7,615 bases of DNA, from the NCBI GenBank assembly GCA_947624315.1, contig CANQJU010000049.1, positions 1-7,615 on the forward strand. Reading direction: 5' to 3'. The notes beneath the pieces are model-generated. The model was not told where the DNA came from. It worked only from the letters and a program-made list of their open reading frames with translations, and did no database searches. The stretch's first letter is position 1, and each line of letters opens with the position of its first letter. A program made the position numbers and the translations under genes. Below, one piece after another: positions 1-4,451 of the stretch. Source of the stretch: an uncultured Bacilli bacterium. GTDB lineage: Bacteria > Bacillota_I > Bacilli_A > ML615J-28 > CAG-698.

Positions 1-387
1 AAAAATGGTGAAATGAAAGAAATCATCAATAAACCTTATCCTGGATATGTATTTGTTGATATGATTGTTACTGATGATTCATGGTTCATGGTTAGAAATA
101 CACCAATGGTTACCGGATTCTTAGGATCAAGTGGTGGTGGTGCTAAACCAGTACCTTTAGCTGATGAAGAAATGATGCCAATATTAAAGATGTGTGGAAT
201 AAGCACAGAAAAAACTTTTAATGGAAAAGTTGGCGATCGTGTTAAAATTACTAATGGTACATTTACGGGACAAGAGGGTACAATCAATTCTATTGATACT
301 CAAAGAGGAATTGTTGAAGTTCTAATATATGCTTTTGGTAGGGCAACACCTGCAGAGTTATATTTTAACGAAGTAACATTATTATAG
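1..387 (+). CDS. nusG: Transcription termination/antitermination factor NusG, 5'-truncated by window edge
   Basis: The frame is open from base 1 and gives 128 residues. NusG is usually about 175-180 residues, so roughly the first 50 lie outside the window; the ATG at 13 is internal, not the start. The end of the NGN domain is clear at residues 13-50 (YPGYVFVDM, DDSWFMVRNTPMVTGFLG). The KOW domain begins near residue 77 (GDRVKITNGTFTGQEGTINSID) and ends with FGRATPAEL. NusG binds the clamp and protrusion of RNA polymerase and modulates pausing, termination and coupling to the ribosome. It acts on the polymerase whose beta subunit is encoded at the other end of this window. A terminator lies directly downstream, so it is probably not cotranscribed with rplK. 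Identity is secure from the conserved blocks and from the position before rplK. Confidence 0.96.
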   Translation, partial: KNGEMKEIINKPYPGYVFVDMIVTDDSWFMVRNTPMVTGFLGSSGGGAKPVPLADEEMMPILKMCGISTEKTFNGKVGDRVKITNGTFTGQEGTINSIDTQRGIVEVLIYAFGRATPAELYFNEVTLL

Positions 388-393
388 ATTTTT

Positions 394-423
394 AAAAGTC
401 TTCTGGGAAAAGAAGACTTTTTT
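394..423 (+). terminator. Intrinsic terminator after nusG
   Basis: A perfect 10-bp stem, AAAGTCTTCT (395-404) with AGAAGACTTT (411-420), encloses the loop GGGAAA. It runs into a T tract (418-423). It starts seven bases after the nusG stop codon and separates nusG from the rplK promoter. Confidence 0.92.
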
Positions 424-438
424 AATTATAAAAACATA

Positions 439-467
439 TTGACTTTAATGAGCAAATGTTGTATAAT
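439..467 (+). promoter_or_regulatory. Sigma-A promoter of rplK-rplA
   Basis: TTGACT (439-444) and a perfect TATAAT (462-467) are separated by 17 bases. This is the strongest promoter match in the window, as expected for a ribosomal protein operon. Transcription should start near 473-475, leaving a leader of about 97 bases that carries a 5' hairpin and the L1-binding motif. Confidence 0.9.
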
Positions 468-474
468 AAATAAG

Positions 475-489
475 TGCGAGTTAGTCGCA
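475..489 (+). other. Hairpin at the 5' end of the rplK transcript
   Basis: TGCGA (475-479) pairs with TCGCA (485-489) around the loop GTTAG. The pairing can be extended by a G-T wobble and an A-T pair. It falls almost exactly at the predicted transcription start, so it could protect the mRNA 5' end. There is no U tract, so it is not a terminator. The role is inference. Confidence 0.45.
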
Positions 490-517
490 TTACTATTTTA
501 TTATTTTATTTAAAAAA

Positions 518-543
518 GTGGGAGAGCAAAGCTCTAATACCAC
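518..543 (+). promoter_or_regulatory. L1-binding motif in the rplK leader (autoregulatory site)
   Basis: GTGG (518-521) pairs with CCAC (540-543). An inner stem, AGAGC (523-527) with GCTCT (531-535), closes an AAA loop, with an asymmetric internal loop (G522 opposite AATA). This GTGGGAG...TAATACCAC arrangement mimics the L1 site on 23S rRNA and matches the leader known from Firmicutes L11-L1 operons, including the following ATCACGGAC. Excess L1 should bind here and repress translation of rplK, whose SD begins 14 bases downstream. Confidence 0.82.
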
Positions 544-557
544 ATCACGGACAAAAA

Positions 558-562
558 GGAGG
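558..562 (+). promoter_or_regulatory. Ribosome binding site that fixes the rplK start
   Basis: GGAGG lies eight bases before the GTG at 571. An in-frame GTG at 562 overlaps this SD and cannot be the start, so the 571 GTG is chosen. Confidence 0.85.
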
Positions 563-570
563 TGTGTCTC

Positions 571-999
571 GTGGCTGAGAAAAAAATTACGAAAGTTGTT
601 AAATTGCAATTAAATGCAGGTAAAGCTACTCCAGCTCCACCAGTTGGACCAGTATTATCACCTACAGGTATTAATACTCAACAATTCTGTACTCAATTTA
701 ATGAGAAGACAAAGGAAATGGCTGGATTTAAAATTCCTGTTGTTGTTACTGTTTATGATGATCGTTCATTTTCTTTTATAACAAAGACTCCACCAGCATC
801 TGATTTATTAAAGAAAGCTGCTGGCATTGAAAGTGGTTCTTCAAATCCTAAGAAAATTAAGGTTGCCACAATTTCATCTGATAAAGTTAGAGAAATTGCC
901 CAAACAAAATTAGTTGACTTAAGTGCTTACACTGTTGAAGCAGGTATGAAGATTATTGAAGGAACTGCAAGAAATATGGGAATTGTTGTTGAAAAGTAA
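571..999 (+). CDS. rplK: 50S ribosomal protein L11
   Basis: The product has 142 residues (the family is about 141), starting at GTG 571. L11 with 23S helices 43/44 forms the base of the L7/L12 stalk, the GTPase-associated centre. It contacts EF-G and EF-Tu and is needed for RelA activation. The proline-rich N-terminal domain is visible at 21-45 (PAPPVGPVLSPTGINTQQFC), and the linker and C-terminal RNA-binding domain follow from about 72 (TKTPPASDLLKKAAGIESGS...EIAQTK...IIEGTARNMGIVV). Inside the N-terminal loop, the usual PALGQ..VNIM pattern is replaced by PVLSPTGINTQQ, a departure from the Bacillus and E. coli proteins that may be lineage-typical. It is the first gene of the rplK-rplA transcript, preceded by an L1-type regulatory site; rplA follows after 99 bases. 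Confidence 0.98.
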   Translation: MAEKKITKVVKLQLNAGKATPAPPVGPVLSPTGINTQQFCTQFNEKTKEMAGFKIPVVVTVYDDRSFSFITKTPPASDLLKKAAGIESGSSNPKKIKVATISSDKVREIAQTKLVDLSAYTVEAGMKIIEGTARNMGIVVEK

Positions 1000-1021
1000 A
1001 AAATCTAATCAATGAAGTTTA

Positions 1022-1060
1022 TCCCAGTAAAGTTGTTTATGTACAACTTAAACTGTGGGA
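1022..1060 (+). other. Long imperfect hairpin in the rplK-rplA spacer, overlapping the second L1 motif
   Basis: TCCCA (1022-1026) pairs with TGGGA (1056-1060), G1027 and T1028 can pair with C1053 and A1052, and AAGTTGT (1030-1036) pairs with ACAACTT (1043-1049) around a six-base loop. Its 3' arm includes TGGGA, which is also the 5' strand of the L1-binding motif. The two structures are therefore mutually exclusive. There is no U tract, so it is not a terminator. A switching role is inference from base pairing only. Confidence 0.5.
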
Positions 1061-1079
1061 GGAATTTCCGTTAAACCAC
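1055..1079 (+). promoter_or_regulatory. Second L1-binding motif, upstream of rplA
   Basis: GTGG (1055-1058) pairs with CCAC (1076-1079), and a short inner stem of GGA with TCC is flanked by GTTAAA on the 3' side. It has the same GTGGGAG...TAA.ACCAC pattern as the motif before rplK. It lies five bases before the rplA SD (1085-1090), so bound L1 could block its own translation directly. Confidence 0.7.
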
Positions 1080-1098
1080 ATTTAAGGAGGTAAAAAAT

Positions 1099-1794
1099 AT
1101 GGCTAAAAGAAGCAAAAAATATTTAGAGGCTGCTAAATTAGTTGACAAATCAAAACAATACAGCCTTACTGAAGCCGTAGAATTAGCTAAGAAAACTAGC
1201 ATTACTAAATTTGATGGAACTGTTGAAGTTTGTTTTAGAATGAATCTTGATTCTCGTAAAGCAGAACAAAACTTACGTGGAGCAATTGTATTGCCTCATG
1301 GAACAGGAAAAACTCGTACTGTATTAGTTTTAAGTAAATTACCTGACAAACAAAAAGAAGCTCAAAAAGCTGGTGCTGATTATTATGGAGATACTGAGTA
1401 TCTTGAAAAAATAAAAGGCGGCTGGTTTGAATTTGATGTTATCGTTGCAACACCTGATATGATGGGTGAATTAGGTAAATTAGGCAAATTATTAGGACCT
1501 AAAGGTTTAATGCCAAATGCTAAAACTGGTACTGTAACTACTGATATTGAAAAAGCAGTTAATGAAATTAAAGCTGGTAAAGTTGAATATCGTGTAGATA
1601 AAACTGGTAATATTCCTGTTATCGTTGGTAAAGCAAGCTTTGATGCTGAAAAGATTGTTGAAAACATTAAAACAATTTATCAATTATTAATCAGACTTAA
1701 ACCATCAACTGTTAAGGGAGTTTATGTTAAAAATATAGCTATTTCTACAACAATGGGACCTGGAATTAAAATTGCTCCAGATACTATTGCTTAA
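1099..1794 (+). CDS. rplA: 50S ribosomal protein L1
   Basis: The product has 231 residues, the usual length. L1 binds 23S helices 76-78, forms the mobile L1 stalk that helps release E-site tRNA, and is the classic translational repressor of the L11-L1 mRNA. Recognisable blocks are FDGTVEVCFRMNLD (38-51), RGAIVLPHGTGK (60-71), the domain II signature DVIVATPDMMGELGKLGKLL (113-132), GPKGLMPNAKTGTVT (133-147), GKVEYRVDKTGNI (160-172) and KGVYVKNIAISTTMGPGIK (206-224). The start ATG has AGGAGG eight bases upstream. Two L1-type RNA motifs in the same transcript fit autoregulation. No internal oddities are seen. Confidence 0.98.
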   Translation: MAKRSKKYLEAAKLVDKSKQYSLTEAVELAKKTSITKFDGTVEVCFRMNLDSRKAEQNLRGAIVLPHGTGKTRTVLVLSKLPDKQKEAQKAGADYYGDTEYLEKIKGGWFEFDVIVATPDMMGELGKLGKLLGPKGLMPNAKTGTVTTDIEKAVNEIKAGKVEYRVDKTGNIPVIVGKASFDAEKIVENIKTIYQLLIRLKPSTVKGVYVKNIAISTTMGPGIKIAPDTIA

Positions 1795-1823
1795 TTAAAA
1801 AATTATCAATAAAATAGTATAAA
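1795..1823 (+). promoter_or_regulatory. Possible weak promoter of rplJ-rplL
   Basis: TTAAAA (1795-1800) and TATAAA (1818-1823) are 17 bases apart. The -10 matches five of six and the -35 only four of six. It is placed so that the transcript would start at the 5' end of the L10 leader, which supports it. There is no terminator between rplA and this point, so readthrough from the rplK promoter is also possible. Confidence 0.4.
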
Positions 1824-1825
1824 GA

Positions 1826-1928
1826 TTAATCGCCGAAGACAGTAGGTGCAGATAATGCTTAATTTCCTACCGAGGTTTTAACCAAAAAAAGTTGCCTCTT
1901 TTTGTCTTGCGTAAAAAGAGGTTTTTTT
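1826..1928 (+). ncRNA. Ribosomal protein L10 leader (autoregulatory mRNA element with attenuator)
   Basis: The segment CGCCGAAGACAGTAGGTGC (1831-1849), followed by GCTTAATTTCCTACCGAGG (1857-1875), matches the L10 leader family of Firmicutes. GTAGG (1842-1846) pairs with CCTAC (1866-1870), GCA (1848-1850) with TGC (1856-1858), and the asymmetric bulge between them resembles the kink-turn bound by L10. An intrinsic terminator follows before rplJ. In Bacillus, L10(L12)4 is known to bind this leader and promote termination. Here AAGACAG (1836-1842) can also pair with the terminator loop and arm, a candidate antiterminator. Confidence 0.88.
1895..1928 (+). terminator. Attenuator terminator in the rplJ leader
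   Basis: CCTCTTTTT (1895-1903) pairs perfectly with AAAAAGAGG (1913-1921) around the nine-base loop GTCTTGCGT. A run of seven T follows (1922-1928). It lies 24 bases before the rplJ ATG and after the L10-binding element, so it works as a conditional terminator rather than an operon end. Confidence 0.9.
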
Positions 1929-1951
1929 AATTTTTTCTAGGAGGTGAAAAA

Positions 1952-2443
1952 ATGAAAGAAGCGACATTGAACAAAAAAGTTGAACAGATTCAAGAAGTTT
2001 TAGGTAAATTCCAAGAATCAAAATCAGCTGTTTTTGTTGATTATTTAGGCTTGACTGTTGCTGAAGTTTCTGACTTAAGAAATAAGTTATATAATGAAGG
2101 CTGTCACATGAAAGTTGTTAAAAACAATATTCTTCGTCGTGCTGCTAAAGAAGCAGGTTATGAAGGCCTTGATGAATATTTAGTTGGTCCAAGCGCTGTT
2201 GCTTTTTCAAAAGATGCCACAAATGCATCTAAAATTATGTTCGATTTTGCCAAAAAGAATGATACATTAAAAGTAAAAGCTGGTATTATTGATGGCAAAT
2301 TTGTTAATGCTGATGATTTGAAAGTATTAGCTTCATTACCAGACAAGAATGGTATGATTGCTATGTTGTTGAGTGTTTTACAAGCACCTATTCGCAATTT
2401 TGCATGTGCTATTAAAGCTGTATCTGAAAAACAAGAAAATTAA
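1952..2443 (+). CDS. rplJ: 50S ribosomal protein L10
   Basis: The product has 163 residues, normal for the family (about 165). L10 anchors L7/L12 dimers to the L11-rRNA base of the stalk. The N-terminal domain shows the conserved pattern SKSAVFVDYLGLTVAEVSDL (23-42), LRNKLYNEG (42-50), KVVKNNILRRA (54-64), LVGPSAVAF (77-85) and KAGIIDGKF (109-117). The C-terminal helix, from about 133 to 163, is the docking site for L12 N-terminal domains. AGGAGGTG (1939-1946) precedes the ATG by five bases. Expression is probably controlled by the L10 leader and attenuator directly upstream. rplL follows after 20 bases in the same transcript. Confidence 0.98.
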   Translation: MKEATLNKKVEQIQEVLGKFQESKSAVFVDYLGLTVAEVSDLRNKLYNEGCHMKVVKNNILRRAAKEAGYEGLDEYLVGPSAVAFSKDATNASKIMFDFAKKNDTLKVKAGIIDGKFVNADDLKVLASLPDKNGMIAMLLSVLQAPIRNFACAIKAVSEKQEN

Positions 2444-2463
2444 TTTTTAGGAGGAAAATAAAA

Positions 2464-2835
2464 ATGGCTAAAATTGATGTCGAAAAATTTATTAGTGATT
2501 TAAAAGAAATGTCTGTATTAGAATTAAATGAATTAGTAAAGGCAATTGAAGAAGAATTTGGAGTAACTGCTGCTGCAGTTGTTGCTGGTCCTGCTGGTGC
2601 TGGTGAACAAAAAGAAGAAGCTCCATCTACATACAATGTAGTTCTTGCTTCATTTGGTCAAAATAAAGTTGCTGTTATTAAAGTAGTTAAAGAATTACTT
2701 GGCTTAGGCTTAGCTGAAGCTAAAGCTTTAGTTGATGCTGCTCCAAAAGCATTAAAAGAAGGAGCATCAGTTGATGAAGCAAATGCTATGAAAGCTAAAC
2801 TTGAAGAAGCTGGCGCAACTGTTGAATTAAAATAG
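2464..2835 (+). CDS. rplL: 50S ribosomal protein L7/L12
   Basis: The product has 123 residues, as expected. Dimers of L12 form the flexible stalk that recruits and stimulates the translational GTPases. The N-terminal dimerisation and L10-binding helices occupy about 1-34 (EKFISDLKEMSVLELNELVK). The Ala/Gly/Pro-rich hinge is at about 36-54, and the globular C-terminal domain runs from 57 (YNVVLASFGQNKVAVIKVVK, then GLGLAEAKALVDAAPKALKEG). AGGAGG (2449-2454) lies nine bases before the ATG. It is cotranscribed with rplJ and closed by a terminator a few bases downstream. L12 is needed in about four copies per ribosome, which the strong SD would support. Confidence 0.98.
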   Translation: MAKIDVEKFISDLKEMSVLELNELVKAIEEEFGVTAAAVVAGPAGAGEQKEEAPSTYNVVLASFGQNKVAVIKVVKELLGLGLAEAKALVDAAPKALKEGASVDEANAMKAKLEEAGATVELK

Positions 2836-2841
2836 TTAACT

Positions 2842-2867
2842 AAAAATCCCAATTTTGGGATTTTTTT
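2842..2867 (+). terminator. Intrinsic terminator after rplL
   Basis: AAAAATCCCAA (2842-2852) is complementary to TTGGGATTTTT (2855-2865), with a T run of seven starting at 2861. The core is CCC/GGG with a very short loop. It ends the rplJ-rplL unit and separates it from the esterase gene. Confidence 0.9.
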
Positions 2868-2913
2868 ATTAGAAAATATTAGGAAAAATTCATTTAGTAA
2901 ATACTTATATATC

Positions 2914-2942
2914 TTGCTTTTTTAAGCAATTTATGATAAAAT
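2914..2942 (+). promoter_or_regulatory. Extended -10 promoter of the GDSL esterase gene
   Basis: TTGCTT (2914-2919) and TAAAAT (2937-2942) are 17 bases apart. TGA directly before the -10 makes an extended -10. The -35 is the left arm of an inverted repeat, TTGCTT-TTTT-AAGCAA (2914-2929), which could be an operator or a chance AT-rich palindrome. Confidence 0.65.
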
Positions 2943-2975
2943 AATTATTGATTTTTTTAGAAAGGTATTAAAAAA

Positions 2976-3617
2976 ATGGAAAAGATTTTATTTCAAGGTG
3001 ATTCAATAACTGATGCTAATCGTACCCGTGAAAGTGAAAGCTATTTAGGTAGTGGATATCCTAATTTTGTTAGTGGTATTTTAGCTATTCAATATCCAGA
3101 AAAATATAAAGTAATAAATAGAGGAGTTAGTGGCAATAAAATAAGTGATTTATTATTGCGCCTTCGTAAAGATATTATAGATATTGCTCCTGATTATTTG
3201 AGCATTTTAATTGGTATTAATGATGTTTGGCATGAAGTAGATGGTCAAAATGGAATTGATGCTAATCTTTTTGAAAAAGTGTTTACAGTTTTAATGGATG
3301 AAGTTTCTTTAAAACTTCCTAACACTAAAGTTATAATTATGGAGCCTTTTGTTTTAAAGGGATGGGAAACTAATCGCGATGAAGGGACATGGAAATATTT
3401 TTATGAAGAGACATTAAAAAGAGCAGAAGTATGTAAAAAAATAGCTAAAAAGTATAAAGCATTATATATTCCTTTGCAAAAGTTTTTAGAAGAAGAACAA
3501 AATAAATATGCTGATGAAAGCTATTTGTTAAGAGATGGTGTTCATCCAACTGCTGCGGGGGCCTTAGTAATTGCTAATGAATGGATTAAATATTTTACCA
3601 GTCAATATATTAAATAA
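2976..3617 (+). CDS. SGNH/GDSL-family esterase, Axe2-like (probable carbohydrate deacetylase)
   Basis: The product has 213 residues with no signal peptide or membrane segment, so it is cytoplasmic. All SGNH blocks are present: block I FQGDSITD with nucleophile Ser10; block II around NRGVSGNKI (48-56), with a glycine for the oxyanion hole; block III GINDVW (80-85) with Asn82; and block V DGVHP with Asp187 and His190. The family hydrolyses ester bonds. The combination of FxGDSITD, GxGYxxxV, IGINDVW and D.VHP.AAG closely resembles Geobacillus acetylxylan esterase Axe2, so deacetylation of imported oligosaccharides is the best guess; the substrate is not shown by the sequence. AAAGG (2961-2965) lies ten bases before the ATG. 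The gene sits unusually between rplL and the methyltransferase, with its own promoter and no terminator after it. Confidence 0.9.
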   Translation: MEKILFQGDSITDANRTRESESYLGSGYPNFVSGILAIQYPEKYKVINRGVSGNKISDLLLRLRKDIIDIAPDYLSILIGINDVWHEVDGQNGIDANLFEKVFTVLMDEVSLKLPNTKVIIMEPFVLKGWETNRDEGTWKYFYEETLKRAEVCKKIAKKYKALYIPLQKFLEEEQNKYADESYLLRDGVHPTAAGALVIANEWIKYFTSQYIK

Positions 3618-3623
3618 AATTGC

Positions 3624-3652
3624 TTGAAAATATATTGAAAATATGCTATAAT
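3624..3652 (+). promoter_or_regulatory. Extended -10 promoter of the methyltransferase gene, with a 10-bp direct repeat
   Basis: TTGAAA (3624-3629) and a perfect TATAAT (3647-3652) are 17 bases apart, with TGC before the -10 (extended -10). The decamer TTGAAAATAT occurs twice, at 3624-3633 and 3635-3644, an 11-base period covering the -35 and spacer. The predicted transcription start (about 3659) is only about six bases before the ATG at 3665. Confidence 0.75.
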
Positions 3653-3655
3653 AAC

Positions 3656-3659
3656 GGAG
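3656..3659 (+). promoter_or_regulatory. Ribosome binding site of the methyltransferase gene
   Basis: GGAG lies five bases before the ATG at 3665 and supports that start over an in-frame TTG at 3620. It overlaps the predicted start of the local transcript, so it would be intact only on RNA reading through from the esterase gene, or if initiation is upstream of 3656. Confidence 0.6.
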
Positions 3660-3664
3660 TTAAT

Positions 3665-4258
3665 ATGAATCATTATTACACATCAAATTCCAATTTGAAT
3701 TCCGATGAAAGAAAAGTAAATTATACTTTTAAAGGTAAAAGAATAAACTTATTATCTGACATTGGTGTTTTTAGTAAAGAACGTGTTGACTTTGGTACAA
3801 ATGTATTGTTGAACTCTTTAGATAATCTTGATAATATCCACAGTGTTTTAGATGTTGGATGTGGATATGGAATAATTGGCATTTCTATAGCTAACGCTTA
3901 TCAAGACAAAAAAATAGTTATGATTGATGTCAATGATCGCTGTATTGAATTATCTAAAAAGAATATAAAGTCTAACAATTTAAAAAATGCATTTGTATTT
4001 GAAAGCAATTTATATGAAAATATTAATGAAAATTTTGATATGATTATTTCTAATCCTCCTGTTCGGGCGGGTAAAAAAATAGTTTTAGGAATAATCGAGG
4101 AAGGTTATAAACATCTTTTTAAAGGTGGATGTATGTGGATTGTTATTCAAAAAAAACAAGGAGCACCATCAGTAGAAAAAAAGATGGAAGAAGTTTTTGG
4201 GAATGTTGAAACGATAAATAGGGAAAAAGGATATTTTGTTTTTAAAAGCATAAAATAA
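3665..4258 (+). CDS. Class I SAM-dependent methyltransferase, RsmC/YbxB family
   Basis: The product has 197 residues and starts at the ATG that follows GGAG. It matches Bacillus YbxB, the single-domain relative of RsmC, which makes m2G1207 in 16S rRNA in E. coli. Visible features are HYYTSNSN at the N-terminus, FKGKRINLLSDIGVFSKERV (22-41), the SAM-binding motif I VLDVGCGYG (61-69), the acidic end of strand 2 in MIDVN (Asp88), motif IV SNPPVRAGK (129-137) for the exocyclic amine of guanine, and the family signature VIQKKQGAPS (160-169). It acts on the small ribosomal subunit in the cytoplasm. The position just before rpoB is conserved in Firmicutes. It has its own promoter and a strong terminator. 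The exact target base is inferred from the family. Confidence 0.93.
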   Translation: MNHYYTSNSNLNSDERKVNYTFKGKRINLLSDIGVFSKERVDFGTNVLLNSLDNLDNIHSVLDVGCGYGIIGISIANAYQDKKIVMIDVNDRCIELSKKNIKSNNLKNAFVFESNLYENINENFDMIISNPPVRAGKKIVLGIIEEGYKHLFKGGCMWIVIQKKQGAPSVEKKMEEVFGNVETINREKGYFVFKSIK

Positions 4259-4271
4259 TTTGAATTCAATT

Positions 4272-4317
4272 GAGAGTAATTCATGCAATTTATTTTGCTA
4301 AATTACTCTCTTTTATT
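4272..4317 (+). terminator. Intrinsic terminator before rpoB
   Basis: GAGAGTAATT (4272-4281) pairs perfectly with AATTACTCTC (4301-4310). Inside the 19-base loop, GCAA (4285-4288) can pair with TTGC (4295-4298), and a T-rich tract follows. It should insulate rpoB from the upstream units. Confidence 0.88.
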
Positions 4318-4345
4318 TTTTAAAAATAAAAAAATGAAAAAACGG

Positions 4346-4376
4346 TATTGACATATTGACAAAAATATGATAATAT
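4346..4376 (+). promoter_or_regulatory. rpoB promoter with tandem -35 elements
   Basis: The octamer TATTGACA is directly repeated (4346-4353 and 4354-4361), giving two perfect TTGACA hexamers eight bases apart. The first (4348-4353) is 17 bases from TAATAT (4371-4376), which carries an upstream TGA. GATAAT (4369-4374) at 15 bases is an alternative. The second hexamer has only CAAAAT (4379-4384) at 17 bases. Beyond it, 4385-4439 is very AT-rich leader in which nothing else was recognised. Confidence 0.7.
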
Positions 4377-4439
4377 AACAAAATGCATTATTATGTAAAA
4401 AAATTAATATTATAAATAAAAAAGTTTAAAAATTACTGC

Positions 4440-4446
4440 GAGGTGG
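4440..4446 (+). promoter_or_regulatory. Ribosome binding site that fixes the rpoB TTG start
   Basis: GAGGTGG lies five bases before TTG 4452. An in-frame GTG at 4443 sits inside this SD and is rejected as the start. The resulting protein begins MSLVKTGYKEVIYGKNRVRR, which fits the beta N-terminus. Confidence 0.75.
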
Positions 4447-4451
4447 AAATT

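Noticed and set aside
475..489. Hairpin at 475-489 as a terminator or riboswitch
   Set aside because: There is no T tract, and the structure is too small and simple for a known riboswitch.
562..570. GTG at 562 as the rplK start
   Set aside because: It lies inside the AGGAGG ribosome binding site. The GTG at 571 has ideal spacing and gives the normal L11 length.
1383..2852. Antisense ORFs opposite rplA, rplJ and rplL
   Set aside because: They mirror the codon pattern of highly conserved ribosomal genes and show no independent start signals or domains.
3620..3664. TTG at 3620 as the methyltransferase start
   Set aside because: The extra 15 residues cover the promoter -35 and -10, have no SD and no family match. 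ATG 3665 follows GGAG and begins the conserved HYY motif.
4443..4451. GTG at 4443 as the rpoB start
   Set aside because: It is part of the GAGGTGG ribosome binding site. TTG 4452 is correctly spaced.
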